Shown here: one piece after another, positions 4,911-7,863 of the stretch
How the letters are laid out: the number at the start of each line of letters is the position of its first letter
Position numbering within the stretch: position 1 is the first letter of the stretch
NCBI GenBank assembly: GCA_016929775.1
Contig: JAFGIE010000198.1
Span: 1-7,863, forward strand
Direction: 5' to 3'
DNA length: 7,863 nucleotides
From: Anaerolineae bacterium
Lineage (GTDB): Bacteria > Chloroflexota > Anaerolineae > JAFGEY01
Notes under the pieces: generated by a model
Told to the model about the DNA's origin: nothing
Databases searched by the model: none
The model's input: only the letters and a program-made list of their open reading frames with translations
Translations under genes and position numbers: made by a program

Positions 4911-5897
4911 CTAGGAAGCCTCCTTTGCCCAGGCGCGGACGATCTCTTGCAGCCTCTTGGGCAGGCGCGTACGCTCGCTCGGAATGGGGCAGATGCGCGC
5001 ACAGTCACCCCGCACCGGCGCGTCGGGGATGCGCTGGCGGCGCATGTCGCACAGCCGCGGGTCCGTCTTGACGGGGGTGTCGATAAAGATCACGCCCACG
5101 TCCACCTTGTCCACAGAGCGATAGTCGCGCACGCGCGGATCGTCCCGCATGGTGATCGCGCCCATATAACACGCCTTGAGACACAGCCTGCACGCATCGC
5201 GCAGGCAGATCGGCTCCTCGATCAGGGGATCGGGTACCAGCTCGGCGTTGGTGATGATCGAATTGAAGCGCTGTCGCGGGCCGAACTGGGGCGTGAGGAC
5301 GATGTTGTTGTAGCCGAACTCGCCCAAGCCGGCGCGTGTCGCGGCGTGGCGATGTGAGAAGGGACCCGGGCTGTGCCCAAAGGGGGAGAAGCGTTCGCCC
5401 CACGCCCGCGAAGGCCCGTTCCAGATCTGGCGCTCGCTGGCGCCCTCCTCGCCCCCGCCGCCCCCCAGGTTCGGTGGGCGGGGATGGATACCGGTGGTCG
5501 GAAAGAGCATCGCGTCAAACCCCTCCACCAGCAAATGCTGACCGATGTGCTGCGCGATCTGTTCCAGCAAGTTGTCCTGGATGCGGTGCCCCATGTGGTG
5601 ATACACCGTCTCGAGGTAAGCTTGCTTGACGTCTGGCGGCACCAGTTCTACCTCCTGGTCCATCAGCGCGGCAGGAGCGTCCATGACCGGGTTCATGATC
5701 GGCATGGCGATCGAGATCACGGCTCGCGCGTCGGGCACAAAGTCGCGCGGGTCGTGTCCGCGCGGCGCCCGGTCATAGCAGGGCGGGATTGGATCGAAGC
5801 GCTCGATCGGCGCCACGCCGACCAGCACGGCGCCCTGCTGGCGCGCCAGTGCTTTCACAGCCTGGGTAAGATCCCGGGATCCACGTGCGGTGCTCAT
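4911..5897 (-). CDS. QueG-like iron-sulfur protein
   Basis: This 328-residue cytoplasmic protein resembles the iron-sulfur part of epoxyqueuosine reductase (QueG) and reductive-dehalogenase-like proteins. The signature AGLGEFGYNN (189-198) matches the AGLGxxGxN motif of that group. It is followed by a ferredoxin-like cysteine cluster, Cys231-x4-Cys236-x2-Cys239-x3-Cys243, and later Cys283, Cys299 and Cys303 (CP). That makes seven cysteines, not the eight usual for two [4Fe-4S] clusters, and the spacing is not the standard CxxCxxCxxxCP. A Gly5 run (145-149) sits in an apparent loop insertion. No HEAT-like C-terminal extension is seen. It is therefore probably not a true QueG; a redox or maturation role is inferred. 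ATG at 5897 has AAGGAGG 7 nt upstream. It is last in the minus-strand operon, 66 bp after the kinase. Confidence 0.72.
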   Translation of the reverse strand: MSTARGSRDLTQAVKALARQQGAVLVGVAPIERFDPIPPCYDRAPRGHDPRDFVPDARAVISIAMPIMNPVMDAPAALMDQEVELVPPDVKQAYLETVYHHMGHRIQDNLLEQIAQHIGQHLLVEGFDAMLFPTTGIHPRPPNLGGGGGEEGASERQIWNGPSRAWGERFSPFGHSPGPFSHRHAATRAGLGEFGYNNIVLTPQFGPRQRFNSIITNAELVPDPLIEEPICLRDACRLCLKACYMGAITMRDDPRVRDYRSVDKVDVGVIFIDTPVKTDPRLCDMRRQRIPDAPVRGDCARICPIPSERTRLPKRLQEIVRAWAKEAS

Positions 5898-5904
5898 CGC
5901 TGTG

Positions 5905-5911
5905 CCTCCTT
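5905..5911 (-). promoter_or_regulatory. Ribosome binding site of the QueG-like gene
   Basis: On the minus strand AAGGAGG, 7 nt before the ATG at 5897. It supports independent initiation inside the operon. Confidence 0.8.
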
Positions 5912-5963
5912 GTCTGCGGCGCGCCGTGCGGCGCGGCTCATCTCGTGCAGCAGTGTCTCATCG

Positions 5964-7376
5964 TCACCCCCAAGGTGAGGTGGTCTTGTGCGCGTCCCCG
6001 TACGCCGCCCGCAGCAGCGCCGTAGCCTGTGCTACCGAGGCGGCGCCGCCCGTGAACGCCAGTGCCAGGGCCAACAGGCCAAGCAGCGTATCCTCCGTCG
6101 TGGGGCACAGCCGGTAGCCGACCTGGAAGCGTTCGCAGATCAGTTGGCGCAGGAGCTCGATCTGCGCCAAGCCACCCGAGAAGACCAGGTTGCGCCACGC
6201 CTGCTCGGGCGAGAGCCGCAGAGCGCAGGCGTAGCAGTTGTCCGCCACGTTCTGAAAGGCAGCCCGGAAGAGATGCCCCACGGTGAGCTCTGCTTCGCGG
6301 ATCTCGGCGATCGCGCCGCGATCGCCGCACGAGCTGTCAAAGAAGGCCAAGTCGACGCGCATGTGTGTGGCGCCTGCCTCCGCGGCGCTGCGCGCGATAC
6401 AAGGCCACGGGTCGCCCAACGAGAGGCCTTGCGCCTCGGCGAGCTCGGAGAGCAGGCGGACGAGCGCGTTGAGCGCCCGACCCGCCGGAATGTGGGTGAC
6501 GGTCGCCAGGAAGCGCCCATCGAAAAAGGGACGCGTCTGGTAGTCGCCAAAGGCTAGGCCCGGAAGGAGCGTGCTGACCTGCGCGCCGGTGGAGAGGTTC
6601 AGCGAAAGCTCGCCCCGCTCCAGCAGGGCCCCTGCCAGCGCGCACTGGTAGTCGCCCACGGGCGTGTAGCACGGGATCGCGCCCGAGCCAGTGCGCAGCC
6701 ATCCCACCACCTCGCCGGGGCGGCGCACCTCGGGCCAGCGCAAGCCGCGCACGCCCAGCCGCGCCAGCACCTCGTGGTGCCAGTCGAGCGTCTCCAGGTT
6801 GAGCGCACCATGGGCTGCCGCGTTGGTCGCCTCGGTCGAGGGCGCGGCACCGCACAGGTTGCTCAGCAAATAGTCGGGCAGCGAGGCAGGGTAGACGCCC
6901 GCGCCCGGCAGCTCACCCCGCTCCGCGAGCCAGAAGAGCAGGCCCAAGGGGTGCCCAGGTCGCAGCTCGTTGCCCAACTGCCGCACCTGATCGGGGTCGA
7001 GCCGGCGGCGCATCACGTCGAGGTACGTCCCCTCGCCGGAGGGATGAGGGAGCAGCACGCGCTGGTCCTGCCACGTCGTGAGCGTAGAGCGCGCCTCGCC
7101 CACGTCCGTGGCGAACACCATCCCGTGCATCTGGCTACAGGTGACGACACCGGCGCACGCGCCCGAGCTTTCTGCGGCGAGGGGCAGCAGATCGGCGAGC
7201 AAGCCCTGCACCGCCGCGAGCACGGCCCCTGGATCGAACTCGCGGTACAGGGGTGGCAAGCCTGGCAGTGAGTCCGGGAACGGGATCCGCCGCGTATGGC
7301 GTACCTGCAGGGCATCGGTGTCTAGCACCGCGCCCTTGATGAACGACGTGCCGATGTCGAGCCCGACGAACGCCAT
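5964..7376 (-). CDS. FGGY-family carbohydrate kinase, sedoheptulokinase-like
   Basis: This 470-residue sugar kinase phosphorylates a sugar or ketose with ATP. It has the N-terminal phosphate-binding motif GLDIGTSFIKG (5-15), SQMHG (81-85), the substrate-binding WQDQR (102-106), PVGDYQCAL with likely catalytic base Asp242, LSTGAQ (261-266) and a C-terminal ATP-binding SGG (400-402). Length and the MHG and STGAQ patterns look closer to sedoheptulokinase (SHPK) than to glycerol kinase or typical xylulokinase. If so, it would feed sedoheptulose 7-phosphate into the pentose phosphate pathway; substrate assignment is inference. ATG at 7376 opens directly on the family N-terminus; the upstream GAGGA (about 7385-7391) is only moderate. 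It follows the S74 gene by 28 bp and precedes the QueG-like gene by 66 bp, so the three are probably co-transcribed. Confidence 0.88.
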   Translation of the reverse strand: MAFVGLDIGTSFIKGAVLDTDALQVRHTRRIPFPDSLPGLPPLYREFDPGAVLAAVQGLLADLLPLAAESSGACAGVVTCSQMHGMVFATDVGEARSTLTTWQDQRVLLPHPSGEGTYLDVMRRRLDPDQVRQLGNELRPGHPLGLLFWLAERGELPGAGVYPASLPDYLLSNLCGAAPSTEATNAAAHGALNLETLDWHHEVLARLGVRGLRWPEVRRPGEVVGWLRTGSGAIPCYTPVGDYQCALAGALLERGELSLNLSTGAQVSTLLPGLAFGDYQTRPFFDGRFLATVTHIPAGRALNALVRLLSELAEAQGLSLGDPWPCIARSAAEAGATHMRVDLAFFDSSCGDRGAIAEIREAELTVGHLFRAAFQNVADNCYACALRLSPEQAWRNLVFSGGLAQIELLRQLICERFQVGYRLCPTTEDTLLGLLALALAFTGGAASVAQATALLRAAYGDAHKTTSPWG

Positions 7377-7404
7377 CTCGCTTGTCCTCTCTTCGAGGGG
7401 GAGG

Positions 7405-7863
7405 CTATTGCCGCCTGCGCCGCACGCTGCCCACTGCCAGCACGCCGACCAAGAGCCCGCCCAGCCCGGCGATGCCCGGCGCGCGCAGCAGGCCCGCCCC
7501 TGTGCCCGATCCCTGTTCCAGCCTTCCCAGGCGCGCCTCGAGGGCGGCGATCTGCTGGGCCTGGGCCTCGATCTCGTCCTGCTGCTCCTGCACCGCGCGG
7601 ACCAGCACCGGCACCAGCTCGCCGTAGTTCAGGGTCAGCGCGCCGTCTGCGCCCTCGCCCGCGGAGACGACCTCGGGCAGCACCTCGCGCACTTCCTGCG
7701 CGATCAGGCCATAGTGCAGCCCCTCGTCAGGATCGCCGATCCAGCGAAAGGCTACGGGCCGCAGGGCACGCACCTCATCTAGGCCATAGGGCAGGGCGCG
7801 GACGTCCTCCTTGTGGCGGGCATCCGAAGTTGTAAAGTAACCCTCCTCGGAGTAGACCCTAAG
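7405..7863 (-). CDS. Peptidase_S74 domain surface protein, C-terminal part (partial)
   Basis: The frame runs in from the right window edge; 152 C-terminal residues are visible and the N-terminus is outside. The segment SDARHKEDVRALPYGLDEVR (13-32 of the visible part) and GLIAQEVREVLPEVV (52-66) are hallmarks of the Peptidase_S74 intramolecular chaperone domain of phage tail fibres, endosialidases and MYRF. This domain helps trimers fold and then cuts itself off. Ser13 and Lys18 match the Ser-Lys dyad spacing of five. A coiled coil follows (about 85-116), then a Gly/Thr linker, a hydrophobic stretch (about 130-147) and a basic RRRRQ end, which together look like a C-terminal membrane anchor or sorting tail. 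It is upstream of the sugar kinase in the same operon. The identity of the N-terminal part, perhaps a fibre or beta-helix, is not visible. Confidence 0.85.
   Translation of the reverse strand, partial: LRVYSEEGYFTTSDARHKEDVRALPYGLDEVRALRPVAFRWIGDPDEGLHYGLIAQEVREVLPEVVSAGEGADGALTLNYGELVPVLVRAVQEQQDEIEAQAQQIAALEARLGRLEQGSGTGAGLLRAPGIAGLGGLLVGVLAVGSVRRRRQ

Noticed and set aside
5894..5941. Minus-strand 15-codon ORF between kinase and QueG-like gene, with TGA overlapping the next ATG
   Set aside because: No ribosome binding site in front of it, Arg/Ala-rich like shadow frames, and the QueG-like gene has its own strong site.

Overview
The window is GC-rich bacterial chromosomal DNA (roughly 65% GC by eye) with dense gene packing, strong AAGGAGG-type ribosome binding sites, GTG or ATG starts and textbook sigma70/sigmaA promoters (TATAAT boxes at 2170, 2246 and 3410). 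No tRNA, rRNA, CRISPR array, transposase or integrase was seen. The gene mix and style would suit a member of Chloroflexota or a similar high-GC lineage, but this is an impression and no marker gene here fixes the taxonomy.

Layout. Positions 1-86 hold what may be the 3' end of a plus-strand gene; 87-406 show no gene. Two minus-strand genes follow: a T4 gp19-like phage-tail-tube protein (1557-2069) and, downstream of it, a zinc-dependent medium-chain alcohol/polyol dehydrogenase (407-1432). The tail gene has its own promoter (2170-2198) and is divergent from a plus-strand aldo/keto reductase (2374-3354), which has an extended -10 promoter at 2243-2251. Next on the plus strand is a DEAD-box RNA helicase (3579-4802). 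Its leader of about 157 nt has a consensus promoter (3387-3415) and an intrinsic-terminator hairpin (3449-3483) only about 60 nt into the transcript. An alternative helix in the same leader could open that hairpin, which makes this the best candidate for an undescribed regulatory element in the window.

The right half is a probable minus-strand operon that converges on the helicase. In transcription order it holds the C-terminal part of a surface protein with a Peptidase_S74 self-cleaving chaperone domain, a coiled coil and a terminal membrane anchor (7405-7863, continuing beyond the window), a sedoheptulokinase-like FGGY sugar kinase (5964-7376) and a divergent QueG-like iron-sulfur protein (4911-5897). 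A strong hairpin at 4823-4855 separates the convergent units.

Functionally, the dehydrogenase, aldo/keto reductase and kinase fit sugar or polyol metabolism, but no single pathway can be proven. The lone tail-tube gene and the S74 tail-fibre-type domain are both phage-tail-related modules set among metabolic genes, with no other phage genes in view.
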